From: Pontibaca methylaminivorans
GTDB taxonomy: Bacteria; Pseudomonadota; Alphaproteobacteria; Rhodobacterales; Rhodobacteraceae
Assembly: GCF_900156525.1 (NCBI RefSeq)
Contig: NZ_FTPS01000001.1
Span: 1,178,001 to 1,242,000 of the forward strand
Direction of reading: 5' to 3'
Length of the DNA stretch: 64,000 nt
The translations under genes and the position numbers were made by a program. Numbering within the stretch: position 1 is the first letter of the stretch; the number at the start of each line of letters is the position of its first letter. A model generated the notes under the pieces. The model was given only the letters and a program-made list of their open reading frames with translations, had not been told where the DNA came from and did not search any database. This document shows positions 36,969 through 45,818 of this stretch, one piece after another.

Positions 36969-37687
36969 AGGCCAAGCTCGCGCCCGAGCCGGGCGATGGC
37001 GGCCTGCAGCCGCGCGCCGTCCGCCCCGCGCACCACCACGTTGGAGCAATAGGCCCCGTCCTGCTGGTAGGGATAGCACCCGATCGAGAGATCCTCGAAG
37101 TCGCGGGCAATATCGGCCAGCATTCCGGCGATGTCGCCCTCGCCGCGCTGCACCCGCAGGTTCTGCGACAGCAGCGGCGTGCCCCCGGTCAGCCGCGGCA
37201 GGACGCTGGCCACCATCGCCTCGAAGATCGCCGGCACCCCGGCCAGCACATGCACGTTCCGGATGCTGAAACCGGGTGCGGCGGAGACCGGATTTTCGAT
37301 CAGCTCCGCCCCTTCGGGAATGCGCGCCATGCGCAGCCGGGCGGGGTTCAGGTCAAACCCGGTCGCCTCGTAATGGGCCTTGAGCAGATCGCGCGCATCC
37401 TCGCGCACGTCGATTCCGACCCCGAAGGCGGCCGCGATCGCATCGGCGGTGATGTCGTCATGGGTCGGCCCGATACCGCCGCTGGTAAAGACATGGTCGT
37501 ACCCCTGCGCCAGCGCGCGCACCGCATCCTGGATCATTGCGGTGTCGTCGCCGACCATGCGCGCCTCGGCAAGGTCGATCCCGGCCTTGGTCAGTTCCTG
37601 CGCAAGGTGATACATGTTGGTGTCGCGGGTGCGCCCCGACAGGATCTCGTCCCCGATCACCAGAATTGCGGCGGTTGGATTGGCCAT
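36965..37687 (-). CDS. CinA-type molybdopterin-binding domain protein
   Basis: This 240-residue protein is the N-terminal (MoCF) half of the CinA family without the C-terminal nicotinamide-nucleotide amidase. The fold markers are AILVIGDEILSGRTRDTN near residue 8 and VFTSGGIGPTHDDIT near residue 65. Stand-alone forms are annotated as competence/damage-inducible protein A or as FAD/molybdopterin-related proteins; the activity is uncertain. I chose the ATG at 37687. It is the first gene of an operon with the acetyltransferase and the OmpA-domain protein, and is divergent from sfsA. Confidence 0.87.
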   Translation of the reverse strand: MANPTAAILVIGDEILSGRTRDTNMYHLAQELTKAGIDLAEARMVGDDTAMIQDAVRALAQGYDHVFTSGGIGPTHDDITADAIAAAFGVGIDVREDARDLLKAHYEATGFDLNPARLRMARIPEGAELIENPVSAAPGFSIRNVHVLAGVPAIFEAMVASVLPRLTGGTPLLSQNLRVQRGEGDIAGMLADIARDFEDLSIGCYPYQQDGAYCSNVVVRGADGARLQAAIARLGRELGL

Positions 37688-37759
37688 GACAGGGAACCCC
37701 CGGTTGCAGATCCGCGCTGCGTCTTGCCTCACGATATGTGCAGGTATATGGCCCGGAGG

Positions 37760-38473
37760 ATGCGCTTTCAAACCCCTCTCGTCCCGGCGCGGCTGATCCG
37801 GCGCTATAAACGATTCCTCGCCGACTGCCGCCTTGAGGACGGGCGCGAGGTGACCGCGCATTGCCCCAATCCCGGTGCCATGCCGGGGCTGGCCGAACCG
37901 GGGCTGCGGCTCTGGCTCGAGCCGAACGCGGACCCGCGGCGCAAGCTGGATTTCGGCTGGCGGCTGGTCGATCACGAGAACGGCCATTTCACCTGCGTCG
38001 ATACGGGCCTCGCCAACCGCGTGGTGGGCGAGGCGCTGCGGCGCAAGGCCATCGCGCCCCTTGCCGGCCATGGAACGATACGGGCCGAGGTCGCCTTCGG
38101 CGACCGCAGCCGCGCGGATTTCCGGCTGCAGGAGCCGGGGCTTGCCGCCACCTGGGTCGAGGTCAAGAGCGTGACGCTCTCGCGCGAACCGGGGCTTGCC
38201 GAATTCCCCGACTGCGTGACCGCGCGCGGCGCGAAACACCTGGGGGAACTTGCCCGCGCAGCGGCGGGCGGAGAGCGCGCGGTGCTGCTTTATCTGGTGA
38301 TGCGCAGCGATGCCGCGCGCTTCGCCATCGCCAACGACATCGACCCGGCCTATGGCGCCGCCGCGCGGGCGGCCGCTGTCGCCGGGGTTGAAACGCTGGT
38401 GTTCGGCACCAGCATAAGCCCGGCGGGGATCGACCTGACCGCGCCTCTGGTTTCGCCGGTCGAAACGGGTTAG
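37760..38473 (+). CDS. sfsA: Sugar fermentation stimulation protein A
   Basis: This 237-residue protein is SfsA, a putative nuclease-fold, DNA-binding regulator first linked to maltose metabolism. The start FQTPLVPARLIRRYKRFLAD, the AHCPNPGAMPGL block and WVEVKSVTL (nuclease-like acidic and lysine residues) are diagnostic. I chose the ATG at 37760 because family members begin with MRF; the ribosome site GGAGG abuts it, so ATG at 37748 is the alternative. It is 30 bases from map in the same direction. Confidence 0.93.
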   Translation: MRFQTPLVPARLIRRYKRFLADCRLEDGREVTAHCPNPGAMPGLAEPGLRLWLEPNADPRRKLDFGWRLVDHENGHFTCVDTGLANRVVGEALRRKAIAPLAGHGTIRAEVAFGDRSRADFRLQEPGLAATWVEVKSVTLSREPGLAEFPDCVTARGAKHLGELARAAAGGERAVLLYLVMRSDAARFAIANDIDPAYGAAARAAAVAGVETLVFGTSISPAGIDLTAPLVSPVETG

Positions 38474-38503
38474 AGCCTTGCCAGAACCAAGCTGATGGAG
38501 CCA

Positions 38504-39319
38504 ATGGTGAACGACGCCCACACCGGCCGCCTGACGAAAGACGGAATCCGCATCTACGACCCCGCAAGCGACTTTCCCGGCATGCACACCGCCGGGCGGC
38601 TGGCGGCGCGCATCCTCGACGACATCATCCCGCATGTGGAGGTCGGGCAGACCACCGCCGAGATCGACCGCATCATCACCCGCATGGTCGAGGATGCCGG
38701 GGCGACATCGGCGACGATCGGATACCGCGGTTTTCAGCATGCGAGCTGCATTTCGGTCAACCATGTCGTCTGCCACGGCATTCCGGGCGAAAAAGTTCTG
38801 CAGAACGGCGACATCCTCAATATCGACGTCACGGTGATCGTCGATGGCTGGTTCGGAGACAGCAGCCGCATGTATGTGGCGGGCAAGCTGTCGCGCAAGG
38901 CCGAACGGCTGATCGAGATCACCCACGAGGCGCTGATGCGCGGGATCGAGGTGGTGAAGCCCGGCAACACCTTCGGCGATATCGGCCATGCGATCCAGAG
39001 TTTTGTCGAATCGCACCGCATGAGCGTGGTGCGCGATTTCTGCGGCCACGGGCTTGGCCGGGTGTTCCATGCGCCGCCCAATGTGCTGCATTACGGCCGT
39101 CCGGGCACGGGGGCCGTGCTCGAGGAAGGGATGCTGTTCACGATCGAGCCGATGGTGAACCTCGGCCGCGCCGAGACCAAGACACTGGCCGACGAATGGA
39201 CCGCCGTGACCCGCGACAAGTCGCTTTCGGCGCAGTTCGAACATTCGATCGGGGTGACGGCGGAGGGTTGCGAGATCTTCACGCTCTCGCCTGCGGGAAA
39301 ATTCTACCCGACCTGGTGA
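38504..39319 (+). CDS. map: Methionine aminopeptidase, type I
   Basis: This 271-residue enzyme removes N-terminal methionine from new proteins. The five metal ligands are visible in NIDVTVIVDG, WFGDSSRMY, CGHGLGRVFH, TIEPMVNLG and QFEHSIGV. There is no extra zinc-finger domain. I chose the ATG at 38504, with GGAG five bases upstream; ATG at 38495 would add three residues. Its last 16 bases overlap the convergent rsmD gene. Confidence 0.95.
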   Translation: MVNDAHTGRLTKDGIRIYDPASDFPGMHTAGRLAARILDDIIPHVEVGQTTAEIDRIITRMVEDAGATSATIGYRGFQHASCISVNHVVCHGIPGEKVLQNGDILNIDVTVIVDGWFGDSSRMYVAGKLSRKAERLIEITHEALMRGIEVVKPGNTFGDIGHAIQSFVESHRMSVVRDFCGHGLGRVFHAPPNVLHYGRPGTGAVLEEGMLFTIEPMVNLGRAETKTLADEWTAVTRDKSLSAQFEHSIGVTAEGCEIFTLSPAGKFYPTW

Positions 39320-39867
39320 GCCGCGCGCAGCAGCGTCACATGCGTGTCGCCATATCGGCGCTGATCCTCGGGAACAAAGCCCTCCGGCGGCGGCATCGGC
39401 GCGCCTTCTTCCCAGAGCACGAGCGCCCCGTCCCCGATCCAGCCGCCGGCCCGCGCGCTTTCAAGCGCCCGCGCCCCGAGCCCCTTTCCGTAGGGCGGAT
39501 CCAGAAACACGAGGTCAAACCCCGCGCCCCGGTTCGGCGGCAGCCGCGTCGCATCCGCGCGCAGCAGGCCGCTCTCGGCCTCGACGGCGAGCGCGGCCAT
39601 GTTGCGCGCGATCAGCCGCTGACCGGCGCGGCCGCTTTCGACGAACAGGGCATGGGCCGCGCCGCGCGACAGCGCCTCGAAGCCAAGCGCGCCGGTGCCG
39701 GCGAACAGATCGAGCACACGTGCACCAGCGATGGCAGCGCGGTGTTCCAGCATGGAAAACAGGCTTTCGCGCACGCGGTCCGGGGTCGGGCGCAGATGCG
39801 CGGCGCTGTCACCGCGCCCGAGCGCCGCCAACGGGTGGCCGCGGAAACGTCCGGCGATGATTCTCAT
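39304..39867 (-). CDS. rsmD: 16S rRNA (guanine966-N2)-methyltransferase
   Basis: This 187-residue methyltransferase modifies G966 of 16S rRNA. The start MRIIAGRFRGHPL is typical, the SAM site is VLDLFAGTGALGFEALSRGA, and the catalytic motif IV is VFLDPPYGKG. PTPDRVRESLFSML matches the RsmD signature. The ATG overlaps the end of the flavoprotein gene by four bases, so it follows that gene on one transcript. Its 3' end overlaps map. Confidence 0.95.
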   Translation of the reverse strand: MRIIAGRFRGHPLAALGRGDSAAHLRPTPDRVRESLFSMLEHRAAIAGARVLDLFAGTGALGFEALSRGAAHALFVESGRAGQRLIARNMAALAVEAESGLLRADATRLPPNRGAGFDLVFLDPPYGKGLGARALESARAGGWIGDGALVLWEEGAPMPPPEGFVPEDQRRYGDTHVTLLRAAHQVG

Positions 39868-41075
39868 GCGCGCAGCAGGGTCTTGAGGTCGGTCGCCGGA
39901 TCGGCCACCAGCGCGGGATCGGCGCTTTTTCCGGCGTCGATCAGGCGCTTGCCGACCATATAGGCGCGCGGCGCATTCATCGCATCGACCGCAATCAGGC
40001 GCTCGCCCCGGTAATACCAGAACGAGGCCGAGCGCCCCTCCTCCGGGCGCGGCACAACCCGGTCGTAACCCGCGTTCAGCCCCGCAATCTGAAGCTTCAC
40101 GTCATACTGGTCCGACCAGAACCACGGTTTCGCCACATAGTCGCAGCCGGCGCCCAGCATGTTCGCGGCGACACATTCGGCCTGGTCGATGGCATGAGGC
40201 ACGCATTCGAGCCGCAGCCGCCCGCCGTTCCAGGGAAAGCTCGTGCAGTCGCCCGCGGCCCAGATCAGGGGATCCGAGCTGCGCCCCTGCGCATCGACCC
40301 GGATGCCGTTTTCGATCACAAGCCCCGCCGCCTCGGCCAGTGTGGTTTCGGGCGTGATGCCGATGCCGGCAATGACGAAATCCACCGAAAGCGTGGTGCC
40401 ATCGGCAAGCACGGCGCGCGCGACGCGGCCGCCTTCGCCCTCGAGGCGGTCAAGCCCCGCGCCTTCGCGAATATCGACCCCGTGTTCGCGATGCAGGGCG
40501 CGGAAATAATCCGCCGTTCCGGGCGCGGCCACACGTTTCAGGATGCGGTCGGCCTGCTCGATCAGCGTGACCTCGACGCCAAGGCTCGCCGCCACCGCCG
40601 CGGCCTCGAGCCCGATGTAGCCCCCGCCCACGATGAGCGCCCGCGCGCCCTTGCGGAAGGCGGGTTCCATCACGTCGATATCGGCGAGCGTGCGCACCGC
40701 ATGCACCCCCCCGAGATCGCCGCCGATCATTGCCGGCAGATGACGCGGACGCGCACCCGTGGTCAGGGCAAGCTGATCATAAATGATGCTCTCACCGCCA
40801 AGCAGAACCCGCTGCGCTGCGCGGTCGATGGCGAGCACCGGCTGGCCAAGCTTCAGCGTGATCGCGTGTTCGGCATAGAAGCTCTCGGGGCGCAGGAACA
40901 GCCGCTCGCGCGCCATCTCGCCCAGAAGATAACCCTTCGACAGCGGCGGGCGCTGATAGGGCGGGAACGGTTCCGCACCGATCAGCGTGAGCGGCCCGTC
41001 ATAGCCCTCGCCGCGCAGCTTCGCCACCAGCGAGGCCCCCGCCTGCCCGCCTCCGATCACCACTATCCCGACCAT
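39864..41075 (-). CDS. Ferredoxin reductase-like FAD/NAD-dependent oxidoreductase
   Basis: This 403-residue flavoprotein resembles ferredoxin reductases of oxygenase systems (rhodocoxin or putidaredoxin reductase type). The FAD motif is VVIGGGQAGASLVAKLR at the start, followed by PPYQRPPLSKGYL; the NAD motif is ALIVGGGYIGLEAAAVAASLG. The second FAD contact is LIWAAGDC. No ferredoxin or P450 gene is adjacent, so the electron acceptor is unknown. It is divergent from a peroxiredoxin gene across 84 bases. Confidence 0.87.
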   Translation of the reverse strand: MVGIVVIGGGQAGASLVAKLRGEGYDGPLTLIGAEPFPPYQRPPLSKGYLLGEMARERLFLRPESFYAEHAITLKLGQPVLAIDRAAQRVLLGGESIIYDQLALTTGARPRHLPAMIGGDLGGVHAVRTLADIDVMEPAFRKGARALIVGGGYIGLEAAAVAASLGVEVTLIEQADRILKRVAAPGTADYFRALHREHGVDIREGAGLDRLEGEGGRVARAVLADGTTLSVDFVIAGIGITPETTLAEAAGLVIENGIRVDAQGRSSDPLIWAAGDCTSFPWNGGRLRLECVPHAIDQAECVAANMLGAGCDYVAKPWFWSDQYDVKLQIAGLNAGYDRVVPRPEEGRSASFWYYRGERLIAVDAMNAPRAYMVGKRLIDAGKSADPALVADPATDLKTLLRA

Positions 41076-41159
41076 TCTGATCCGCTTTTGCTGGCTTCGT
41101 TCCGGGCAAAGCCTATATCCTTGAAGCAGTCACATGCAATTCCAAGCGGAGCGACAACC

Positions 41160-41648
41160 ATGACCATCTCGAAGGGCGACACATTGCCGGACGCAACCCT
41201 GCTGCGGTTCGGAGAAGACGGGCCCGAACCGGTGCAGCTCGGCGAGCGGCTCAGGGGGCGCAAGGTGGTGATCTTTGCCGTTCCGGGCGCCTTTACCCCG
41301 ACCTGCCACCTGTCCCACCTGCCGAGTTTCGTGAAGAACCGCGACCAGTTCGACGCCAGAGGTGTTGACGAAGTGATCTGCATCGCCGTCAACGACCCGT
41401 TCGTGATGAATGCATGGGACGAGGCGAGCGGCGCGGGCAAGGCGCGGATCACCATGCTGGCCGACCCGGAAAGCGAATTTACCACCGCCATCGGGATGAA
41501 TTTCGATGCCGCCGCGCTCGGCCTGCTCGCGCGTTCGCAGCGTTACGCCATGGTGGTCGAGGACGGAACGGTGACGCTCCTGCAGAAAGAGGACGACCCA
41601 TCCGTCTGCGACGTGTCCGGCGGCAAGGCGCTGCTCGACGCGATGTAA
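41160..41648 (+). CDS. Peroxiredoxin, Prx5 family
   Basis: This 162-residue thiol peroxidase reduces hydrogen peroxide and organic peroxides. The peroxidatic cysteine is in VPGAFTPTCHLSHLPSF near residue 49; another cysteine near residue 150 (DDPSVCDVSGG) could be a resolving cysteine. Length and motif fit the Prx5/atypical two-cysteine group, which uses glutathione or glutaredoxin. A GGAG ribosome site precedes the ATG. A strong hairpin follows the gene. Confidence 0.93.
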   Translation: MTISKGDTLPDATLLRFGEDGPEPVQLGERLRGRKVVIFAVPGAFTPTCHLSHLPSFVKNRDQFDARGVDEVICIAVNDPFVMNAWDEASGAGKARITMLADPESEFTTAIGMNFDAAALGLLARSQRYAMVVEDGTVTLLQKEDDPSVCDVSGGKALLDAM

Positions 41649-41665
41649 CCGGCCCGGGCGGCATG

Positions 41666-41691
41666 AAAGGGCGCGTCGCGGCGCGCCCTTT
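41666..41691. terminator. Bidirectional hairpin between peroxiredoxin and pterin dehydratase genes
   Basis: A perfect ten-base stem, AAAGGGCGCG at 41666-41675 and CGCGCCCTTT at 41682-41691 with loop TCGCGG, lies between two convergent genes. The A and T runs at its feet let it serve as a terminator in both directions. Confidence 0.85.
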
Positions 41692-41695
41692 GGGG

Positions 41696-41992
41696 TCACT
41701 CCGCCAGCCCGTCCATCTTGCGCGCGAGTTTCGCGTCCAGCGCGCTCAGCCCGCCGGCGTCATGGGTGGTCAGCACCACATCGACACGGTTGTAGACATT
41801 GCTCCATTCCGGGTGGTGATTCCATTTCTCGGCCCAGATGGCGGCACGGGTCATCCAGCCGAAGGCATCGACGAAATTCCCGAACTTGAAGGTCTTGCGC
41901 AGCGCGTCGCGCTCGCTATCCAGTTCCCAGCCGTTTTCCAGCAGCGGGGCAAGAAGCGTTTCGCGCGTTTCCTCGGACAGCCGTTCGCTCAT
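41696..41992 (-). CDS. phhB: 4a-hydroxytetrahydrobiopterin (pterin-4a-carbinolamine) dehydratase
   Basis: This 98-residue protein is a pterin-4a-carbinolamine dehydratase, which recycles the cofactor of aromatic amino acid hydroxylases. The family signature covers [18 protein letters not shown] and the histidine triad region [16 protein letters not shown], with [14 protein letters not shown]. No phenylalanine hydroxylase gene is nearby. I chose the ATG at 41992, which overlaps the end of the FemAB-like gene by four bases. Confidence 0.94.
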   Translation of the reverse strand: MSERLSEETRETLLAPLLENGWELDSERDALRKTFKFGNFVDAFGWMTRAAIWAEKWNHHPEWSNVYNRVDVVLTTHDAGGLSALDAKLARKMDGLAE

Positions 41993-43182
41993 TGTCGTTC
42001 CTCTCCCATGGTTTTCCTGAAGGGGCCGAAATCGGTCAGGATCTCGATCTCCTCGTCGATGGCTTCCTTCTCTGCTTCCAGATAGCGCGCGACCGCTGCG
42101 GAAAAAGCCGGATCGCGAATCCAGTGCAGGCTGTGGGTGTGCACCGGGAGGTAGCCGCGCGCGATCTTGTGTTCGCCCTGCGCGCCGGCCTCGACCCGTG
42201 TCAGACCCGTCAGAATCGCGTATTCGATGGCCTGGTAATAGCAGAGCTCGAAATGCAGCGCGGGGTGGTATTCCGTGCAGCCCCAGTAGCGCCCGTAAAG
42301 CGTGTCGCGGCCGATGAAATTCAACGCTCCGGCGATCCATTCGCCATCCCGGCGCGCCATGACCAGCAGGATGTCGTCACGCAGCGCGGCCTGCGCCTCG
42401 TCAAAGAAGGCCCGGGTCAGATAGGGTCGGCCCCATTTGCGTGCTCCGGTGTCCTGATAGAAGCGCCAGAAGGCATCCCAGTGCTCGGCCCGCAGGTCAT
42501 CGCCGGTAAAATGGTGAATCGTGCCGCCAAATCCCTGCGCCTGCGCCCGCTCGCGGCGGATCGCCTTGCGCTTGCGCGACGAAAGCGCGGAAAGGAACCC
42601 ATCGAAATCGCCGTAACCCGCGTTGAGCCAGTGATACTGCTGCGACTGGCGCGCAAGCAGGCCCTGCGCCGCGCCGGCGGTGACCTCTTCGGCGGTGCAA
42701 TAGGTTACATGCAGGGACGAAAACGCATTGTCATCGACCAGTTGGACCGCCGCCGCGATCAGCGCCGCGCGGCCTGCCTCCGCATGGTCGGGACGCACGA
42801 GAAAGCGCCGCCCGGTTGCCGGGGTGAAGGGCACGGCGATCTGAAGCTTGGGATAGTAACTCCCGCCCGCACGCTGATAGGCGTCGGCCCAGCCGAAATC
42901 GAATATATATTCGCCCTGACTGTGGGTCTTTGCGTAAAGCGGCGCGCAGGCGATCAGGTCGCCGCCAAGCCAGAGCGTCAGATGGCGCGGATGCCAGCCG
43001 GTTCCCGGCCCGACCGATCCCGACCGCTCCAGCGCCAGCAGGAAACGATGGGTGGTGAACGGATCAAGCGGACGGCCGTCGCGCGCCTCGGGGCAGGCGC
43101 AGGCATCCCAGGCCCCGGCCGGAACCTCGGCAAGCGATTCGATGATCCGAATCTCGATGTCCGGCTGATTGGCGTTCGTCAT
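41989..43182 (-). CDS. FemAB-like GNAT-fold protein (DUF482)
   Basis: This 397-residue protein matches the DUF482/FemAB-like family, tandem GNAT-fold proteins of unknown substrate. Markers are [50 protein letters not shown], and the C-terminal [20 protein letters not shown] with [14 protein letters not shown]. There is no signal peptide. It overlaps the dehydratase gene after it and the GDPD gene before it by four bases each. Confidence 0.87.
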   Translation of the reverse strand: MTNANQPDIEIRIIESLAEVPAGAWDACACPEARDGRPLDPFTTHRFLLALERSGSVGPGTGWHPRHLTLWLGGDLIACAPLYAKTHSQGEYIFDFGWADAYQRAGGSYYPKLQIAVPFTPATGRRFLVRPDHAEAGRAALIAAAVQLVDDNAFSSLHVTYCTAEEVTAGAAQGLLARQSQQYHWLNAGYGDFDGFLSALSSRKRKAIRRERAQAQGFGGTIHHFTGDDLRAEHWDAFWRFYQDTGARKWGRPYLTRAFFDEAQAALRDDILLVMARRDGEWIAGALNFIGRDTLYGRYWGCTEYHPALHFELCYYQAIEYAILTGLTRVEAGAQGEHKIARGYLPVHTHSLHWIRDPAFSAAVARYLEAEKEAIDEEIEILTDFGPFRKTMGEERQ

Positions 43183-43988
43183 TCCGTGTCTTCATCTGGG
43201 CCCGGTTGCCCCTGGTTCAAGCCCGGCAGGCGGGGGCGGTAACCCTCGAAGGTGATGTTGTCCGCCAGGCGCCGGGCGCGGATTTCAGCAGCTTCGGACC
43301 GGATCGTCCAGCAGAGCACCGGCACACCGCGGCGGCGCAGATCCTGCACCCGCCCGCGCCGCAGGTCACGCGCGTCATGGCTGAGGAACCCCGCGCCCAC
43401 CGGTCCGAAATCGCGGATCGCACGCAGCCAGGCGCGCCGTGCCGCCGGCAGCGGCCAGTTGCGCGCCCGGAACGCACAGGTCACCAGCCCGCGCGGCAGA
43501 TCCGGGGCAAGGTCGCGGATCCGGGCGATGGAATGGGGGTTGAAGGACATGACCGCGCAGGGCCCGGAATACCCCTTAAGCGCCACAACCACCGCGCGCT
43601 CCATCCGCCCGTCGCCATCGCCGGGCGCGAGCGCGCCGCTCTGATCCTTCAGTTCGATCAGCAGCGGCACCCGCCCGCGGACGAGGCCGAGGATTCCCGC
43701 AAGCGTCGGAATCGTCCCGGCGCCCCCACCGGCAAGAGGAATGGCGCCGGCCTCGGCCGCCTCCAGATCGCGGACCAGCCCCCGCCGGCCGGTCAGGCGG
43801 AACAGGTCCGCGTCGTGAAACACGAGCGGCACGCCATCGCGCGAAAGCTGCAGGTCGATCTCGATGCCGTAACCGGCGGCCACGGCGGCGCTCACCGCGG
43901 CGCGGCTGTTTTCCGGCCGGCCGCTGCCGTGCAGACCGCGATGGGCGATCGGCCGGCCGAGAAAGACAGCCGGCAGCGCCGGGCTCAT
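43179..43988 (-). CDS. Glycerophosphodiester phosphodiesterase
   Basis: This 269-residue TIM-barrel enzyme hydrolyses glycerophosphodiesters to glycerol 3-phosphate and an alcohol. The catalytic start is IAHRGLHGSGRPENSRAA and the metal site EIDLQLSRDGVPLVFHD, followed by PLLIELKDQ. There is no signal peptide, so it probably acts in the cytoplasm on lipid breakdown products. It is the middle gene of the RidA-GDPD-FemAB-like-dehydratase operon, with four-base overlaps on both sides. Confidence 0.93.
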   Translation of the reverse strand: MSPALPAVFLGRPIAHRGLHGSGRPENSRAAVSAAVAAGYGIEIDLQLSRDGVPLVFHDADLFRLTGRRGLVRDLEAAEAGAIPLAGGGAGTIPTLAGILGLVRGRVPLLIELKDQSGALAPGDGDGRMERAVVVALKGYSGPCAVMSFNPHSIARIRDLAPDLPRGLVTCAFRARNWPLPAARRAWLRAIRDFGPVGAGFLSHDARDLRRGRVQDLRRRGVPVLCWTIRSEAAEIRARRLADNITFEGYRPRLPGLNQGQPGPDEDTE

Positions 43989-44443
43989 CTGATGCGGAAG
44001 ATCCCGTCGATCTCGACCGCGACGCCAAGCGGCAGGCTGGGCGAGGAGACCGCCGAGCGGGCGTGCCGGCCCGCATCGCCCAGCACCTCGACCATGAGGT
44101 CGGATGCGCCGTTGATGACCTTTGGCTGATCGGTGAAATCATCGGTCGAGTTGACAAAACCCGTCAGCTTGACCACCTGCACCAGCCGGTCGAGATCGCC
44201 GCCGCAGGCCGCCTTGACCTGCGCCAGCAGGCTGATCGCACAGCGCCGCGCGGCGGCGGCGCCCGCCTCGACATCCATGCCGGCGCCGAGCTTGCCCTTG
44301 ATCAACCCGTTTTCATCGGCGGAAATCTGACCGGCGACATAGAGCGTGTCGCCATCGCGTACGAAAGGCACGTAATTCGCTGCCGGCGCGGCGGCCTCGG
44401 GAAGGTTGATGCCAAGCTCGGCCAGTCTTTTTTCGATCGTCAT
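43985..44443 (-). CDS. RidA-family protein
   Basis: This 152-residue protein belongs to the RidA/YjgF group, which hydrolyses reactive enamine and imine intermediates of amino acid metabolism. Family blocks are DTLYVAGQIS, VVKLTGFVNSTDDF and GRHARSAVSSPSLPLGVAVE, the last carrying the conserved arginine. The N-terminal 20 residues (KRLAELGINLPEAAAP) identify the longer RidA subgroup. It heads a four-gene operon and lies 69 bases from the secretion adaptor gene. Confidence 0.92.
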   Translation of the reverse strand: MTIEKRLAELGINLPEAAAPAANYVPFVRDGDTLYVAGQISADENGLIKGKLGAGMDVEAGAAAARRCAISLLAQVKAACGGDLDRLVQVVKLTGFVNSTDDFTDQPKVINGASDLMVEVLGDAGRHARSAVSSPSLPLGVAVEIDGIFRIR

Positions 44444-44512
44444 CTCGAATGTCCATCTGTCAGTGTCCGGGCAGACGCTACCGCCCGCCGACCGGCTCGG
44501 AAAGGTTCTTTT

Positions 44513-45817
44513 TCAGCTTTCGCGCAGGGCCTGGACGAAATAATCGGTCAGCGGCTTGACCAGATAGGTGATCGGCGCATGATCACCGGTGCGGAAATGC
44601 ACCTCGACCGGCATGCCGGGCAGCAGCGGATGCGCCTGCAGCAGCGCCGCGCTCCGCTCATTGTCCTCGAGATGCAGCTCGACGCGGTAAAAGCTCGCCC
44701 CGCCCTGTGCGTCCTCGAATATGTCGGCGGAAATGCGCATCACGCGCCCCGAAAGATCGGGCGTGTGATGCGCATCCAACGCCGGAAAGCGCAGCATGGC
44801 CGGCTGGCCCGGAAAGATCCGGTCGATCCGCGTCGGTGCGATGCGCGCCATGATCACCAGCGGACGGTCCTGCGGAACGATATGGAGGATCGGCTCGGCC
44901 GGACGGATCACGGTCTGCACCGCCGCAAGCTGCATCCCGTGCACCCGGCCCGCGACCGGCGCGCGGATCTCCATCCGCGCGATCCGCTCGCGCAGGGCAC
45001 GGGCCTGCTCGGCGGCCTCGCGTTCGGTGAACGTGAGGTCGCGCAGCTGCGCGATCGCCTCCTCGCGCCGTGCCGTCACGAGCTTCAGGCGTTCGATGCC
45101 GATTTCGGTGATGCGGCCTTCGGCCTGCGCCAGCGCCGCCGCCAGTTCGCCGAGCCGGCCATCCATCTCGGCCTCCGTGCGCTCGAGACGAAGCACCGCG
45201 ACCGCCTGCGCCAGCCCCTTGTCCAGCAGCAGCCGCTGGTTTTCGAGCTCCTGCCGGACCAGCGCGATCTGGCGGTGCAGCGAATCGCGCTGGGCCCGGA
45301 TGCCGCGGATCTGGTCGCGGATCTGGCCCTGGCGTTTCGCCATCTGCTCGGTCTCTCGGCGCAGGCCCGCCCGGCGCGCCGCAAACAGGGCGCGCTGGCC
45401 CTCGATCAGATCGGCCACAGAGGGGTGATCGGCGCCGGCTGCGATCAGGGCCGCGTCGAAGTCCGGCGTCCCGAGCCCGTCACGTTCGGCCAACAGCCGC
45501 GCGCGCCGCGCGGCAAGCTCCCGCGCCTGGTCCTCGACCAGCGAAAGTTGCGAGCGCTGTTCCGCGGCATCAAGCCGCAGCAGCGGTGTGCCGGCCGCGA
45601 CAAGGTCGCCCTCCCGCACCAGAACCTCCGCCACCGCGCCGCCCTCGGGGTGCTGCACGGCATGGCGGTTCTGCTCGACCTCGATGCGCCCCTCGGCCAC
45701 CACCGCGCCGGCGATCCGCCCCGCAACGGCCCAGCCGCCGGCCCCGAACACCAGCAGCGCCAGCGCCACGAGGCCAAGGACGAGCGGCCGGCGAACGGCG
45801 AGGGCGGCGTCCGGCAT
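44513..45817 (-). CDS. Type I secretion periplasmic adaptor (HlyD family)
   Basis: This 434-residue membrane fusion protein links an ABC exporter to an outer-membrane TolC channel. It has one N-terminal membrane segment (LVLGLVALALLVFGAGGWAV), a biotinyl-lipoyl-like start (NRHAVQHPEGGAVAEVLVRE), long coiled coils over residues about 95-290, and the C-terminal beta-barrel segment with GRVMRISADIFEDAQGG. The ATG at 45817 follows the ABC stop by one base; GTG at 45826 would overlap it by eight. No TolC gene or secreted substrate gene is nearby. Confidence 0.92.
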   Translation of the reverse strand: MPDAALAVRRPLVLGLVALALLVFGAGGWAVAGRIAGAVVAEGRIEVEQNRHAVQHPEGGAVAEVLVREGDLVAAGTPLLRLDAAEQRSQLSLVEDQARELAARRARLLAERDGLGTPDFDAALIAAGADHPSVADLIEGQRALFAARRAGLRRETEQMAKRQGQIRDQIRGIRAQRDSLHRQIALVRQELENQRLLLDKGLAQAVAVLRLERTEAEMDGRLGELAAALAQAEGRITEIGIERLKLVTARREEAIAQLRDLTFTEREAAEQARALRERIARMEIRAPVAGRVHGMQLAAVQTVIRPAEPILHIVPQDRPLVIMARIAPTRIDRIFPGQPAMLRFPALDAHHTPDLSGRVMRISADIFEDAQGGASFYRVELHLEDNERSAALLQAHPLLPGMPVEVHFRTGDHAPITYLVKPLTDYFVQALRES

Positions 45818-45818
45818 G

